This document shows, piece by piece, positions 43,494-51,968 of a stretch of 64,000 nucleotides of DNA (positions within the stretch are counted from its first letter, which is position 1; every line of letters begins with the position of its first letter). Both the position numbers and the translations under genes were made by a program. Source of the DNA: Saccharopolyspora erythraea (GTDB lineage: Bacteria; Actinomycetota; Actinomycetes; Mycobacteriales; Pseudonocardiaceae). The stretch spans positions 806,001-870,000 of the forward strand of contig NZ_CP054839.1 in NCBI RefSeq assembly GCF_018141105.1. The letters run 5' to 3'. The notes under the pieces were generated by a model. The model was not told the DNA's origin, ran no database searches, and was given only the letters and a program-made list of their open reading frames with translations.

Positions 43494-45563
43494 ATGGGCA
43501 ACGAGGGTCACCGCAACGAGAACCGCGGTGAGGTGCGGAACCTGGTGCAGGCCGGGGTGGTTCACGAGGTGCACTACCACGGTGACGGCGGGTCGGACGG
43601 GTGGTCGCGGCCGAGGGAGGTGCCGGCCCACCCGGATGAGCTGGTCGATCGGTTGATCGAGAAGGCGTTGCTGGACCGCCTGCTGGGCGGCTGGGGCGAG
43701 GACGAGCGGGCGCTGTGCGTGGGGATCAGCGGGCTCAGCGGGGTGGGTAAGAGCGCGCTGGCGATCTACTGGGTGCGCGGGGTGTCCTCGCGGTTCGCCG
43801 ACGGGCAGATCTACTACGACCTCCACGCGCAGGGGCGGCGGGTGACGGTCGTGGACGTGGTCCGGCACTGCCTGCGCGCGCTGGGGGTGCCGGAGGAGCG
43901 GATCCCCGCGGACGAGGGCTCTGCGATCTCCATGTTGCGCACCAAGGCGCACGGTCGGCGGCTGGCCGTGCTGATCGACAACGTCGCCGACCCGGACGAG
44001 CTGGTCCGGCTGCGGCTCGCCGCGCCGGGCATGCTGATGTTGTTCACCACCCACCGCGACGTGAGCCACCTGGAGTTCGACGGCGTCGCGCCGGTCGCGC
44101 TGTCGGCGCTGGAGCACGGGCATGCGCTGGAGTTGCTGGCCAAGGCGTGCGGTGCCGCGCGGATCGAGTCGGAGCCGGAGGCTGCGGACAAATTGGTCGA
44201 GCTGTGCGGGCGCCTCCCCGCCGCGCTTCGCGTCGCCGGGGCACTGCTCGCGAAGGGGCGCGGTATGCGGCCATCACGGTTGGTCGGGCGACTCGCAAAC
44301 GACGATGTGCGGGTCGATCGGCTGGCGGACAAGGTGTTGGCATTCGCAGTCGGCGAGTTGCCGAGCTCGGAGGCGAGCCTCTACGGGCTGCTTGGCCGCA
44401 TCCCCGGACCGTCGTTCTCGGTAGAGGCTGTGGCGGCGTTGGCCGGTGTCGACGACTACGAGGCCGAGGAGCTGTTGCAGGAGCTGCAATCGAGCAACCT
44501 GCTCGAGGTCGACGACCACGGCCATTTCCGCTTCCACGACCTTGTGCGCGCCCACGCCCGCACGCTGGACGTCCCGGACGAAGAAGCGGCCCTGCTGCGG
44601 TTCGTCGAGTGGTACCGGACGATGGGCGCATTCGCGGACCGGAAGGTGATGGAGCCGAGCCGGCTCCGGGTCGGCGGCGACGAGCACCTCGTTGAGGGTC
44701 GCAACCCGTTCGACGGCCGCGACGCACTGGAGTGGCTGGAGCGGGAGCGGCCCAACATCGTGGCGCTGGTCGGGCTCTGCGTCGAAAGGGACTGGCACCA
44801 GGCGGCTATCGCGCTCTGTGATGGTCCACTGTGGGCACTGCACAACCAGCACAAGAACTACGCCGACATGCTCGACTCGCTGGAGCACGCGGTGCGGGCG
44901 GCGAACGTGCTGGGTGACGCGGTTGCCGAAGCCAGGATGCGCAGCATTCGCGCCCGGTTGCGGATGGAGCTGGCGGAGTTCGACGACGCCCATGCGGATG
45001 CGGTGACCGCCATCGCGCTCGCGGAGCGGTCGGGGCACCGCCGGATTCTGGCCTCTGCGTTGGAGTTCCGCGGGCGGATCTTCCTGGAGCAGCAGGAGTG
45101 GCGCGAGGCTATTGAGCTGTGCGAACGGGCTCGGTTGATCAACGAGGAACTCGGCAAGGCACGCGGAATGGCGCTCCAGGAGCACTTCATCGGGCAGGCG
45201 TACGCCGGTCTCGGTGACCACGAGCAGGCGTTGCGGTACCTGCACACGGCCTTGGAGCGCTTCGCCGACTTCCCCGACGACCGCCGCACTCCCACGCGGA
45301 TTCGCGTCAGTATCGCCAAGGTTCAGCGGGCCCTCGGCCGTCAAGAGGCGGCCAGAGGACTGCTGCGGGCGGTGATCGAAGACATGCGCGCCCGGGAGGT
45401 CTCGTTCGATCTCGCCCAGCCGCTCGAACTGCTCGCCGACTCCGAGGAATCGCACGGTGACGCGGAGGCGGCCGAGGGGCACCGCCGGGAGGCACTGGCC
45501 ATCTACGAGCGATCCCACCACCCGGCGGCCGAACGCGTACGGGAGCGGCTGGTCAGGGAGTGA
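43494..45563 (+). CDS. STAND-type NB-ARC ATPase with C-terminal TPR region
   Basis: 689 residues from ATG 43494; the frame is open upstream to 43347. A short N-terminus (VRNLVQAGVVHEVHYH) resembles tags found before actinobacterial NB-ARC domains. Walker A GISGLSGVGKSAL lies at about 78-90, Walker B RLAVLIDNVAD near 160, then ARC elements LPAALRVAGALLA and a winged-helix part (FHDLVRAHA). From about residue 430 the protein is helical with TPR-like pairs (ALEFRGRIFLEQQEWREAIELCERA, IGQAYAGLGDHEQALRYLHTAL). AfsR-like regulators share this core, but no SARP DNA-binding domain is present. Such proteins sense signals in development or phage defence; the role here is unknown. It lies 154 bp from the tRNA-Arg. 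Confidence 0.88.
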   Translation: MGNEGHRNENRGEVRNLVQAGVVHEVHYHGDGGSDGWSRPREVPAHPDELVDRLIEKALLDRLLGGWGEDERALCVGISGLSGVGKSALAIYWVRGVSSRFADGQIYYDLHAQGRRVTVVDVVRHCLRALGVPEERIPADEGSAISMLRTKAHGRRLAVLIDNVADPDELVRLRLAAPGMLMLFTTHRDVSHLEFDGVAPVALSALEHGHALELLAKACGAARIESEPEAADKLVELCGRLPAALRVAGALLAKGRGMRPSRLVGRLANDDVRVDRLADKVLAFAVGELPSSEASLYGLLGRIPGPSFSVEAVAALAGVDDYEAEELLQELQSSNLLEVDDHGHFRFHDLVRAHARTLDVPDEEAALLRFVEWYRTMGAFADRKVMEPSRLRVGGDEHLVEGRNPFDGRDALEWLERERPNIVALVGLCVERDWHQAAIALCDGPLWALHNQHKNYADMLDSLEHAVRAANVLGDAVAEARMRSIRARLRMELAEFDDAHADAVTAIALAERSGHRRILASALEFRGRIFLEQQEWREAIELCERARLINEELGKARGMALQEHFIGQAYAGLGDHEQALRYLHTALERFADFPDDRRTPTRIRVSIAKVQRALGRQEAARGLLRAVIEDMRAREVSFDLAQPLELLADSEESHGDAEAAEGHRREALAIYERSHHPAAERVRERLVRE

Positions 45564-46647
45564 AGACGTCGGCCGGTTCCGGGTGGACCGGCCAGGGCGG
45601 CAGCGCGAGGTCGAGGGCGTCGTAGATGACCTCCCGCAGCTTCCCGGGTGATCGGCCGACGAAGTCGAAGGCGTCGGGAACCTCCTGCGACGGCAGGGGC
45701 CTGGCGTTGTCGATCTGCGCTCGGAGGTCGCCGTCGCGGGACAGCCGGGGCGCCAGGTCGCCGAGCGCCGTGATCGGGGTGCCGGGGACGAGCTCGCTCT
45801 CGCCGAACTCGGCGAGCAGTAGCGGAATCCCCAGCGCTGCCGCGTAGAGGGCGAGCGAGCCGTGGTCGGAGATCACCACGTCGGCGGCGACCAGCGTGGC
45901 GCGCCAGCCCCGGTCCGGGGGCACGCGGACGACTCCCTGGGCACGGGCGCCACGCGTCCACAGGTCGACCATGAAGCCGCTGTGGTGCGCCGCGATGTTG
46001 GGGTGCAGGACCAGCGCGACCTGGTATTCCTCCGGCGGGAGGACGGCCGCCAGCCGACCGGCCAGCTCGCCCTGGCGGCCGAACGCCGACCGCGTTCCCC
46101 ACGTCGAGCAGACGACGACGAGTTTGCGCTCGCCGGTGCCGAGAGCGGTGCGGTAGTGCTCGCGCATGGGCAGGCTGGCGCGCAGATGGTCGAAGCACGG
46201 GTCGCCGATGACCCTGGCGCGCTCCAGCGCCTCCGGGCAACTCGCCGCGAGCTCGGTGAGCTGCTTGTGGTGCGAGAGGCCGATGACCGACGGGACGACC
46301 CGGTCGTCGTGGACGAGCTGCTCCCGCGAGAGACCCGAGACGTCGTCGGTGAAGCCGGCGTCCGTGGCGCGCTTCTTGTGGTAGCCCGCGCCGTGCGGCA
46401 GCGTCATGACGGGCATCGGCAACTCGTGCAGGGCGCCGTTGCTGCTCGGGGAGATCGCGAGGTCGAAGGCGCCGGCGGAGATCGCGGACCAGTCGACGAC
46501 GCGCATGTGCGAGCGGCGCAGGTGGTCGGCGAGCTCGCCGGCGAACCGCGAACCGGCGGCGACGGCGAAGCGGATCTCGAGCCGGAGGTCGTCGGCCAGC
46601 ACCGGGAACACGTCGTGCAGGCGGTCCAGGGCGGTGAAGGTCCGCAC
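45553..46647 (-). CDS. GT-B-like glycosyl/glycerophosphotransferase family protein
   Basis: 364 residues from GTG 46647. The C-terminal half has VVVCSTWGTRSAFGRQGELAGRLA, LVLHPNIAAHHSG and VISDHGSLALYAAALGIPLLL. That is the nucleotide-sugar-binding layout of GT-B folds, nearest to CDP-glycerol glycerophosphotransferase-like proteins. The frame stays open upstream through TVSVQRRILAVVRTFT and into a 7-bp tandem repeat without another start codon. RRILAVVRT resembles the first strand of related proteins, so the true start may lie upstream or the 5' end may be altered. Convergent with the NB-ARC gene with an 11-bp overlap. Substrate unknown. Confidence 0.75.
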   Translation of the reverse strand: MRTFTALDRLHDVFPVLADDLRLEIRFAVAAGSRFAGELADHLRRSHMRVVDWSAISAGAFDLAISPSSNGALHELPMPVMTLPHGAGYHKKRATDAGFTDDVSGLSREQLVHDDRVVPSVIGLSHHKQLTELAASCPEALERARVIGDPCFDHLRASLPMREHYRTALGTGERKLVVVCSTWGTRSAFGRQGELAGRLAAVLPPEEYQVALVLHPNIAAHHSGFMVDLWTRGARAQGVVRVPPDRGWRATLVAADVVISDHGSLALYAAALGIPLLLAEFGESELVPGTPITALGDLAPRLSRDGDLRAQIDNARPLPSQEVPDAFDFVGRSPGKLREVIYDALDLALPPWPVHPEPADVFTP

Positions 46648-46816
46648 GACGGCGAGGATGCGGCGCTGGACGGAGACGGTGTCCCAGGGGCTTGTGTGAC
46701 CAGCGGGGACGGCGGTCTCGGTGTGGTCGGTGGGGCGGAGCTGGCGGTCGCCTACGGCTTCAGCGGATGGGGCGGCCCGGCGGCCCGGGCGGGAAGCCGC
46801 GGAGCAGCGCGCCAGC

Positions 46817-46886
46817 GGTTCCCGGTTCCCGGTTCCCGGTTCCCGGTTCCCGGTTCCCGGTTCCCGGTTCCCGGTTCCCGGTTCCC
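46817..46886. repeat. Tandem repeat, ten perfect copies of the 7-mer GGTTCCC
   Basis: Ten uninterrupted copies of GGTTCCC run from 46817 to 46886, flanked by GCCAGC and GGGGAAC. The last unit plus GGGGAACC can also pair as an inverted repeat. The block lies in the 336-bp spacer between the GT-B-like and GGDEF genes. The rest of that spacer (46648-46816 and 46887-46983) shows no gene or clear promoter. Perfect short units suggest slippage, so copy number probably varies between strains. Confidence 0.97.
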
Positions 46887-46983
46887 GGGGAACGGTGGAT
46901 CTCAGCCCAACGCGCTGCCGCAGACGGGTCGATCGAGACGCGCAACGGCACCGCTGCCGAAAGCGGCCTGGGACGGCTTTGGG

Positions 46984-48483
46984 TCACCGCGAGTCCGTCG
47001 GGCTGATGGTCGGCATCTCGGATTCGTCCTGGGTGCTGCTCTCGTCGTCGATCTCCACGCGGTTGCGGCCGGCGCGCTTGGCGCGGTACAGGGCGATGTC
47101 GGCCGCGGCGAAGAGGTGTTCGAGCTCCGCGGGGCCCGCCGCCACGCCGATGCTGACGGTCGGGGGCTGCTTCATCCGCCCCACGACCAGCCGCCAGTCG
47201 TGGGCGTCGACGGCCGCCCGGATCCGCTCGGCCACCGCCGGGCCGGTCTCCTCGGACGCGTCGACGAGCAGCACCACGAACTCGTCGCCCGCCCAGCGGC
47301 AGATCAGGTCGTCCACCCGGCACTCGCGGCGCAGCAGGTGCGCGACCTCCTGGAGCGCGGCGTCGCCCGCCGCGTGCCCCGCGTCGTCGTTGACGTCCTT
47401 GAACCAGTCGACGTCGACCAGCATCAGCCAGGGGACGCGCCCCTTCGCCGCCGTCTGCTCCAGCAGCACGGGCGCGCGCCGCTCCAGGCCGAGACGGTTG
47501 GTCAGGCCGGTCAGCGGGTCGCGCAGCGCCGCCTCCTGGGCGGCCATGGCCATCCGCTGCGCCTGGACGGCGACCCGGCGCTGCTCGAGGGCCTGGCCGA
47601 GTCCTTCCTGCAGCGTCTCGACGGCCAGGCTGGAGGCGTCGACCGTGCGACGCAGGGCCTCCGACTCGCCGACGGGGTCGGAGAGCTGTCCGCAGATCGA
47701 CGCCAGGTCGAGCGAGAACCGCATCATCAGCATCGTGTCGCGGATCGACTCGGCGCCGTCGAGTGCCCGGCTGGCGAACGTCCTGGCGTCGGTGAGGCTG
47801 TCCTGATCGCGCCGCACCACGGCCAGCGTCCAGTTCGCGACCGAGGAGCTGAACAGGTCGCGCACCGGTCCGCTCAGCCGCAGAGCCTCGTGGGCCAGCC
47901 GCTCGGCGGCTTCGAGGTCGCCGACCCCGGCGTGCGCGCGCGAGCCGCCGGCCAGCGCCGAGCGCTGCACCTGCCCCGGACTCGCCAGCGTGCGCGCCTC
48001 CTCGAACAGGGCGCGGGCCTGCTCGAACTGCTCGGCCGCCGACTCGTTGCGCCTGCCGACCGCCCGGAACACCAGCGAGTTGGCCTCCCTGGTCAGGCAG
48101 TGCGCGAGCGTCGACTTCTCCCCGGACTTGCGCGCGACCTGCACCGAGAGCGCCATCAGCTCAAGCGCCGGAGCGCGGTGCCCGATCGTCTCCAGCAGGT
48201 AGCCGAGCATGCTGATGGTGTGGGCCGCCGACACGCCGCTGGGGTGGTCGACGTCGAGCTCGGTCCAGCCCTCGGCGGCCAGCTCCAGCGCGAGCGGGAT
48301 GCGGTCCAGCCGCCAGGCCAGCGAGGCCCGGTGCACCAGCACGGTCGCCCGGTTCCACTGGTCGCCGACGAGGTTGGGGCGGATGGCGGTGAGCTCGTCG
48401 AAGGCGATGTCGGCCTCGTCGAAGCGCCCGGAGTCCAGCAGGGACCGGATCTCGCGGTCCTGCGCGGGCAGCTGGCCCGCCAT
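46984..48483 (-). CDS. Diguanylate cyclase, TPR-like sensor region plus GGDEF domain
   Basis: 499 residues from ATG 48483; GTG 48504, preceded by GGGGGAC, is a good alternative adding seven residues. The N-terminal ~300 residues are helical TPR-like repeats (ATVLVHRASLAWRLDRIPLALELAAEGW, FEQARALFEEARTLA). A coiled segment leads to a GGDEF domain starting DPLTGLTNRLGLERR. It has the metal-binding MLVDVDWFKDVND and the active-site loop RWAGDEFVVLL (AGDEF, a functional variant in many cyclases). No EAL domain and no RxxD inhibitory site are obvious upstream. It would make cyclic di-GMP, which in actinomycetes controls BldD; BldD activates ery genes in S. erythraea. That link is inference. Confidence 0.92.
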   Translation of the reverse strand: MAGQLPAQDREIRSLLDSGRFDEADIAFDELTAIRPNLVGDQWNRATVLVHRASLAWRLDRIPLALELAAEGWTELDVDHPSGVSAAHTISMLGYLLETIGHRAPALELMALSVQVARKSGEKSTLAHCLTREANSLVFRAVGRRNESAAEQFEQARALFEEARTLASPGQVQRSALAGGSRAHAGVGDLEAAERLAHEALRLSGPVRDLFSSSVANWTLAVVRRDQDSLTDARTFASRALDGAESIRDTMLMMRFSLDLASICGQLSDPVGESEALRRTVDASSLAVETLQEGLGQALEQRRVAVQAQRMAMAAQEAALRDPLTGLTNRLGLERRAPVLLEQTAAKGRVPWLMLVDVDWFKDVNDDAGHAAGDAALQEVAHLLRRECRVDDLICRWAGDEFVVLLVDASEETGPAVAERIRAAVDAHDWRLVVGRMKQPPTVSIGVAAGPAELEHLFAAADIALYRAKRAGRNRVEIDDESSTQDESEMPTISPTDSR

Positions 48484-48572
48484 CAGTGGAAAGTCCTGCC
48501 GCACTGCGTCCCCCGCAGTCACTCCTCGGGTAGTCGTCTGCCTACCTGTCGTCAGCTGGCCGATCGGCCAGG

Positions 48573-49253
48573 CTACCTCGCCAGCCCGTGCCGGTACTTC
48601 TCGTAGTGCACTACCTTCTCCAGCGGTAGCCGGCGGCGCCAGCCGTGGCGTTCGAGGTCCGGCGTGTCGGCCAGGGCACGAACAGGCCCCACGCACAACC
48701 ATGCCACCGGGCGCACGCCCGTGGGAATGTCGAGCAGCCTGCGCAGGAACTCCTCGCGGTAGAAGCTGACCCAGCCCACGCCGAGGCCCTCGGCGGTCGC
48801 GGACAGCCACAGGTTCTGGATCGCCAGGCACACCGAGTACAGCCCGGCGTCGGCGATGGCGTGCCTGCCGAGCACCTCGGGTGAGCCGCGGTCGGGATCG
48901 TAGGTGACGACCACGCCCATCGACGACTCGACGATGCCCTCCACCTTGATCTTGGAGAAGGTCTGCGCCCGCTCACCCCTGAGCTGGGCCGCGAAGACGC
49001 TGCGCTCGGCGAGCACGTGCTCGCGGAAGGCGCGGCGCGTCGACTCGTCGCGCACGAGGACGAAGTCCCACGGCTGCGACAGCCCCACGCTGGGGGCGCT
49101 GTGCGCGGCGGTGAGGACGCGGTCCAGGACGTCGTCGGGGATCTTGCCGCCGGTGTACTCCGAGCGCACGTCGCGGCGGCGCTGGATCACGTCGTAGAGG
49201 TCGGCGGCGGGGGTGGAAGCGGGGAACTGCGGTACACGTCGGGCGGTCGTCAT
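48573..49253 (-). CDS. bluB: 5,6-dimethylbenzimidazole synthase BluB
   Basis: 226 residues from ATG 49253 (MTTARRVPQF). Nitroreductase fold of the BluB branch: IQRRRDVRSEYTGGKIPDDVLDRVL, AAHSAPSVGLSQPWDFVLVRD, a central GLYSVCLAIQNLWLSATAEGLGVGWVSFY and a late WLCVGP. BluB uses reduced FMN and oxygen to break FMN down to 5,6-dimethylbenzimidazole, the lower ligand of vitamin B12. No other cobalamin gene is in the window. B12 matters here because methylmalonyl-CoA mutase supplies DEBS extender units, but that connection is general. 89 bp separate it from the GGDEF gene. Confidence 0.9.
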   Translation of the reverse strand: MTTARRVPQFPASTPAADLYDVIQRRRDVRSEYTGGKIPDDVLDRVLTAAHSAPSVGLSQPWDFVLVRDESTRRAFREHVLAERSVFAAQLRGERAQTFSKIKVEGIVESSMGVVVTYDPDRGSPEVLGRHAIADAGLYSVCLAIQNLWLSATAEGLGVGWVSFYREEFLRRLLDIPTGVRPVAWLCVGPVRALADTPDLERHGWRRRLPLEKVVHYEKYRHGLAR

Positions 49254-49533
49254 CGCCGACCATCCTGCCGTGCGGTGGTGCGCATGGTGCAAACGCCCAC
49301 CCGGCTGGCCTAACGAGCTGTTCTTGAACTCACCTTGCGCCGCGGAATCTCAGACGCCCTGCGGCTCCGGGATCTTTTTCTGGCGTACCACCCATGCGCT
49401 GCGAAAACTTGAACTCACCTTGCACGGCGGCGCCGGGTGAAGGGGCCAAGCGGCTGCGCCGCTTCAAAACCGAAGGCAGGCTCCAACGGCGGTTGGTGCT
49501 GGGACGCAGGAGGCGGATGTGGGTGCACGGGGC
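49254..49533. other. Spacer with a 16-bp direct repeat
   Basis: 280 bp with no supported gene. CTTGAACTCACCTTGC occurs at 49323-49338 and again at 49408-49423, 85 bp apart. Local composition is less GC-rich than neighbouring genes. It contains the bluB promoter region, but no boxes are clear. Confidence 0.6.
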
Positions 49534-49567
49534 GCCCCTGTCCCAGACGGGGGCCTGGGACAGGGGC
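49534..49567 (-). terminator. Terminator of the rpmB-rpmG-rpsN-rpsR operon
   Basis: GCCCCTGTCCCAG (49534-49546) pairs perfectly with CTGGGACAGGGGC (49555-49567) around an 8-nt loop. It lies 13 bp beyond the rpsR stop codon. No T run follows. Confidence 0.85.
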
Positions 49568-49580
49568 GGCCCGAGCGACG

Positions 49581-49823
49581 TCAGCGCTTCGCCGCCGCGG
49601 GGTAGGGCAGCAGGGCCATCTCCCGTGCGTTCTTGATGGCGTTCGCGACCTCGCGCTGTTCCTGCATGGTCAGGCCGGTCACGCGGCGGGAGCGGATCTT
49701 GCCCCGGTCCGAGATGAACTTGCGGAGCAGGTCGGTGTCCTTCCAGTCGACCTGGACCACCCCCGCGCGCTGGAGCGGGTTGGGCTTGGCGCGGCGCCCG
49801 CCGCGTCGTTGTTCGTTGCGCAT
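49581..49823 (-). CDS. rpsR: 30S ribosomal protein S18, zinc-independent (C-) paralogue
   Basis: 80 residues from ATG 49823 (MRNEQRRGG); an in-frame codon at 49853 is less likely. Family core: [50 protein letters not shown]. It has no Cys at all, whereas the zinc-binding S18 form carries a Cys cluster near the N-terminus. Last gene of a four-gene leftward operon with L28, L33 and S14, all lacking zinc ligands. Expected to replace the C+ protein in ribosomes during zinc starvation. Confidence 0.95.
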   Translation of the reverse strand: MRNEQRRGGRRAKPNPLQRAGVVQVDWKDTDLLRKFISDRGKIRSRRVTGLTMQEQREVANAIKNAREMALLPYPAAAKR

Positions 49824-49830
49824 CGCGACC

Positions 49831-50136
49831 TCACCAGCTCGACTTCGTGACACCGGGCAGCTCGCCGGAGTGCGCGAGCTGGCGCAGGCGCACCCGGGAG
49901 AGCCCGAACTTGCGGAAGTACCCGCGCGGCCGCCCGTCGACGGCGTCGCGGTTGCGCAGGCGCGTCGCGCTTGCGTCGCGCGGCTGCCTGCGCAGCTCCT
50001 GCTGCGCCGCCGCGCGCTCCTCTGGGCTGCTGCCCGGCGCGGCGATGACCCGCTTCAGCTCCGCCCGCCGCTGGGCGTAGCGGGCCACGACAGCGCGCCG
50101 CTGGGCGTCGCGGGCGATCTTGGACTTCTTGGCCAT
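49831..50136 (-). CDS. rpsN: 30S ribosomal protein S14, zinc-independent (long) form
   Basis: 101 residues, the long S14 type without the CxxC-CxxC zinc ribbon found in the 61-residue form. Family signature: [14 protein letters not shown], then [41 protein letters not shown]. 7 bp separate it from rpsR and 13 bp from rpmG. The AGGAGGGCC upstream is a strong ribosome site. Confidence 0.97.
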   Translation of the reverse strand: MAKKSKIARDAQRRAVVARYAQRRAELKRVIAAPGSSPEERAAAQQELRRQPRDASATRLRNRDAVDGRPRGYFRKFGLSRVRLRQLAHSGELPGVTKSSW

Positions 50137-50149
50137 CCGGCCCTCCTCC

Positions 50150-50314
50150 TCAGCGCTCTTCCCGGAACTCGACGTGGGCCCGGATGACCGGGTCGTACTT
50201 GCGCAGCCGCATCCGGTCCGGGTCGTTGCGGCGGTTCTTCCTGGTGACGTAGGTGTAGCCGGTACCGGCGGTGGAGCGGAGCTTGATCACCGGACGGACG
50301 TCGTTGCTCGCCAT
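50150..50314 (-). CDS. rpmG: 50S ribosomal protein L33, zinc-independent form
   Basis: 54 residues: [20 protein letters not shown], then [34 protein letters not shown]. The two CxxC pairs of the C+ form are absent. The ATG overlaps the rpmB stop (ATGA), so translation is coupled. Confidence 0.96.
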   Translation of the reverse strand: MASNDVRPVIKLRSTAGTGYTYVTRKNRRNDPDRMRLRKYDPVIRAHVEFREER

Positions 50315-50550
50315 CAGACCCGTTCTCCCCTCGCGCGCATCTCGGCCACCACCGACTCGATGCCCCGCCGGTCGATGGTCTTCATGGCCTTGGCCGACAG
50401 CCGCAGCCGCACCCACCGCCCTTCCGACGGCAGCCAGTACCGCCGCCGCTGGACGTTGGGCATCCAGCGCCGGTTGGTCCGCACGTGGGAGTGCGAGACC
50501 TGCTTGCCGTAGCCGGGCTTCTTCCCGGTCACCTGGCAGCGGACGGACAT
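50314..50550 (-). CDS. rpmB: 50S ribosomal protein L28, zinc-independent form
   Basis: 78 residues beginning [22 protein letters not shown], with the family [18 protein letters not shown] and [16 protein letters not shown]. Only one Cys remains, so the zinc site is lost. First gene of the leftward C- operon. A Zur-box-like sequence lies 11-36 bp upstream of its ATG. Confidence 0.96.
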   Translation of the reverse strand: MSVRCQVTGKKPGYGKQVSHSHVRTNRRWMPNVQRRRYWLPSEGRWVRLRLSAKAMKTIDRRGIESVVAEMRARGERV

Positions 50551-50560
50551 GACCCACCTC

Positions 50561-50586
50561 TCGATAACGACATCCGTTTTCATTAA
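50561..50586 (-). promoter_or_regulatory. Zur-box-like operator before rpmB
   Basis: AT-rich imperfect palindrome GATAACG-acatc-CGTTTTC followed by ATT (read on +); on the minus strand it reads AATGAAAACGGATGTCGTTATC. It resembles actinobacterial Zur boxes (ATGAAAAxSxTTTTCAT type) and stands out from the GC-rich surroundings. The position would block transcription of the leftward ribosomal protein operon when zinc is plentiful. Confidence 0.7.
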
Positions 50587-50613
50587 CTGTGGACGGCAGG
50601 GTAGCGTGGCCGT

Positions 50614-50636
50614 AGCGAAAATGAAAACCGTTGCCG
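50614..50636 (+). promoter_or_regulatory. Zur-box-like operator before the mrf-like gene
   Basis: AGCGAAAATGAAAACCGTTGC lies 18-40 bp before the ATG of the divergent gene. AATGAAAACCGTT here and AATGAAAACGGAT on the other strand at the first site are near copies facing outward. Two operators for two divergent zinc-starvation units is the simplest reading. Confidence 0.65.
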
Positions 50637-50653
50637 ACTGAGTTGGGGTTGGG

Positions 50654-51943
50654 ATGCACACCGAGCCGTCCGGTGCGGCGGGCACCGACCGGCGGGTCCC
50701 GCTGGTCGTGGTGTCCGGAATCCACGAGGAGCAGGTGGCGCGGGCCGCGGAGGCGGTCCGCTCGCGGGATGCCGCGCGCACCGTCCTCGTGCAGCACGAC
50801 CTGCGCGAGATCTCCCAGGGCGTCGTCCGCAGGCGGGTCCGCCACGGCGACCACGAGCAGCTCGCGGTGCTGGAGCTGGTGCACGGCTGCGTGTCCTGCA
50901 CGCTGCGCGAGGACTTCCTGCCGCTGCTGCGCCGCCTGTGCGCCGCGCCCGACGTCGACCGCATCGTGGTGCGGCTCGACCCGGCCCTGGAGCCGGAGGC
51001 GATCTGCTGGGCGTTGCAGCACGTGGTGGTCGACGGCGGCACGCTCGACACCGACGTCGCCGTCGAGGCCGTGATCGCGGTGGTCGACCGGTCCTCGTGG
51101 CTGTCCGACGCGTCGGGTGAGGACGAGCTGGCCGAGCGGGGCCTGGCGGGCAGCGCCGACGACGAGCGGACCGTCGCGCAGGTCGTGGTGGGGCAGGTCG
51201 AGTTCGCCGACGCGGTCGTGCTGGCGGGCGAGGCCGAGGACCTCTGGCAGGAGGTCCGGACCGAGGCGGTGATCAGCAGGCTCACGCCGAACGCTCCGCG
51301 CGGCCACCTCGACGGCTTGGACCCGGCGGACCTGCTGTCCCGGGTGCCTGCGCAGGCGCGGCGGGGACACATCGACTGGCCGCACGGTCCGCTGCTGCGC
51401 GGCCAGCCGTCGCTGGAGTCCGAGGCCGGGGTCTGCGTGGTGCTGTTCGAGGAGCGCAGGCCGTTCCACCCGCAGCGGTTGCACGAGGTGCTGGACGTCC
51501 TGCTCGACGGTGTCGTTCGCACGCGCGGGCGGGCGTGGGTGGCCAGCCAGCCCGGCGCGGCGCTCTGGCTGGAGTCGGCGGGCAGCGGCCTCAACGTCGG
51601 CCACGCCGGACCGTGGCTGGCCGCGCTCGACACCGCCGAGTGGGACGACGTCCCCGCCGAGCGCCAGGTCAGGGCCTCGCTGAACTGGGACGACTACTAC
51701 GGGGACCGGATGCAGGAGCTGGTCGTCATCGCCCACGAGGCCGACCCGCGCGAGATCACCCGCGCGCTGCGCTCGGCGCTGCTCACCGACGCCGAGATCG
51801 CCGAGGGCGAGGAGGTCTGGGCCGGCTACGAGGACCCGTTCGGCGAATGGCACACCGACCCGTGCCCCGACATGGGCGCGGGCACGGGCTCGGAACCGGC
51901 CGCCGGTTCCGCCGACGCCGCCCGCGACGGCGGCAAGCAGTGA
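50654..51943 (+). CDS. Mrf-like COG0523-family protein (zinc-starvation ribosome hibernation factor candidate), P-loop missing
   Basis: 429 residues. The [18 protein letters not shown] segment is the metal-binding motif of COG0523/CobW proteins, and the [32 protein letters not shown] block is the CobW C-terminal domain. The usual GTP-binding GxxGxGKT is absent: the first strand reads [14 protein letters not shown]. The closest relative I recall is M. tuberculosis Rv0106, with matching LVHGCVSCT and [15 protein letters not shown]-like ends. Its mycobacterial counterpart Mrf recruits hibernation factor MPY to C- ribosomes during zinc starvation. Context fits: Zur-like box upstream, L31 25 bp downstream, divergent C- operon. 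Metal chaperone function is the alternative. Confidence 0.85.
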   Translation: MHTEPSGAAGTDRRVPLVVVSGIHEEQVARAAEAVRSRDAARTVLVQHDLREISQGVVRRRVRHGDHEQLAVLELVHGCVSCTLREDFLPLLRRLCAAPDVDRIVVRLDPALEPEAICWALQHVVVDGGTLDTDVAVEAVIAVVDRSSWLSDASGEDELAERGLAGSADDERTVAQVVVGQVEFADAVVLAGEAEDLWQEVRTEAVISRLTPNAPRGHLDGLDPADLLSRVPAQARRGHIDWPHGPLLRGQPSLESEAGVCVVLFEERRPFHPQRLHEVLDVLLDGVVRTRGRAWVASQPGAALWLESAGSGLNVGHAGPWLAALDTAEWDDVPAERQVRASLNWDDYYGDRMQELVVIAHEADPREITRALRSALLTDAEIAEGEEVWAGYEDPFGEWHTDPCPDMGAGTGSEPAAGSADAARDGGKQ

Positions 51944-51968
51944 GATCCGAAGAACAAGGAGGGAAACC

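Noticed and set aside
46817-46886. GGTTCCC array as a CRISPR
   Set aside because: The unit is 7 bp with no spacers, so it is a simple tandem repeat.
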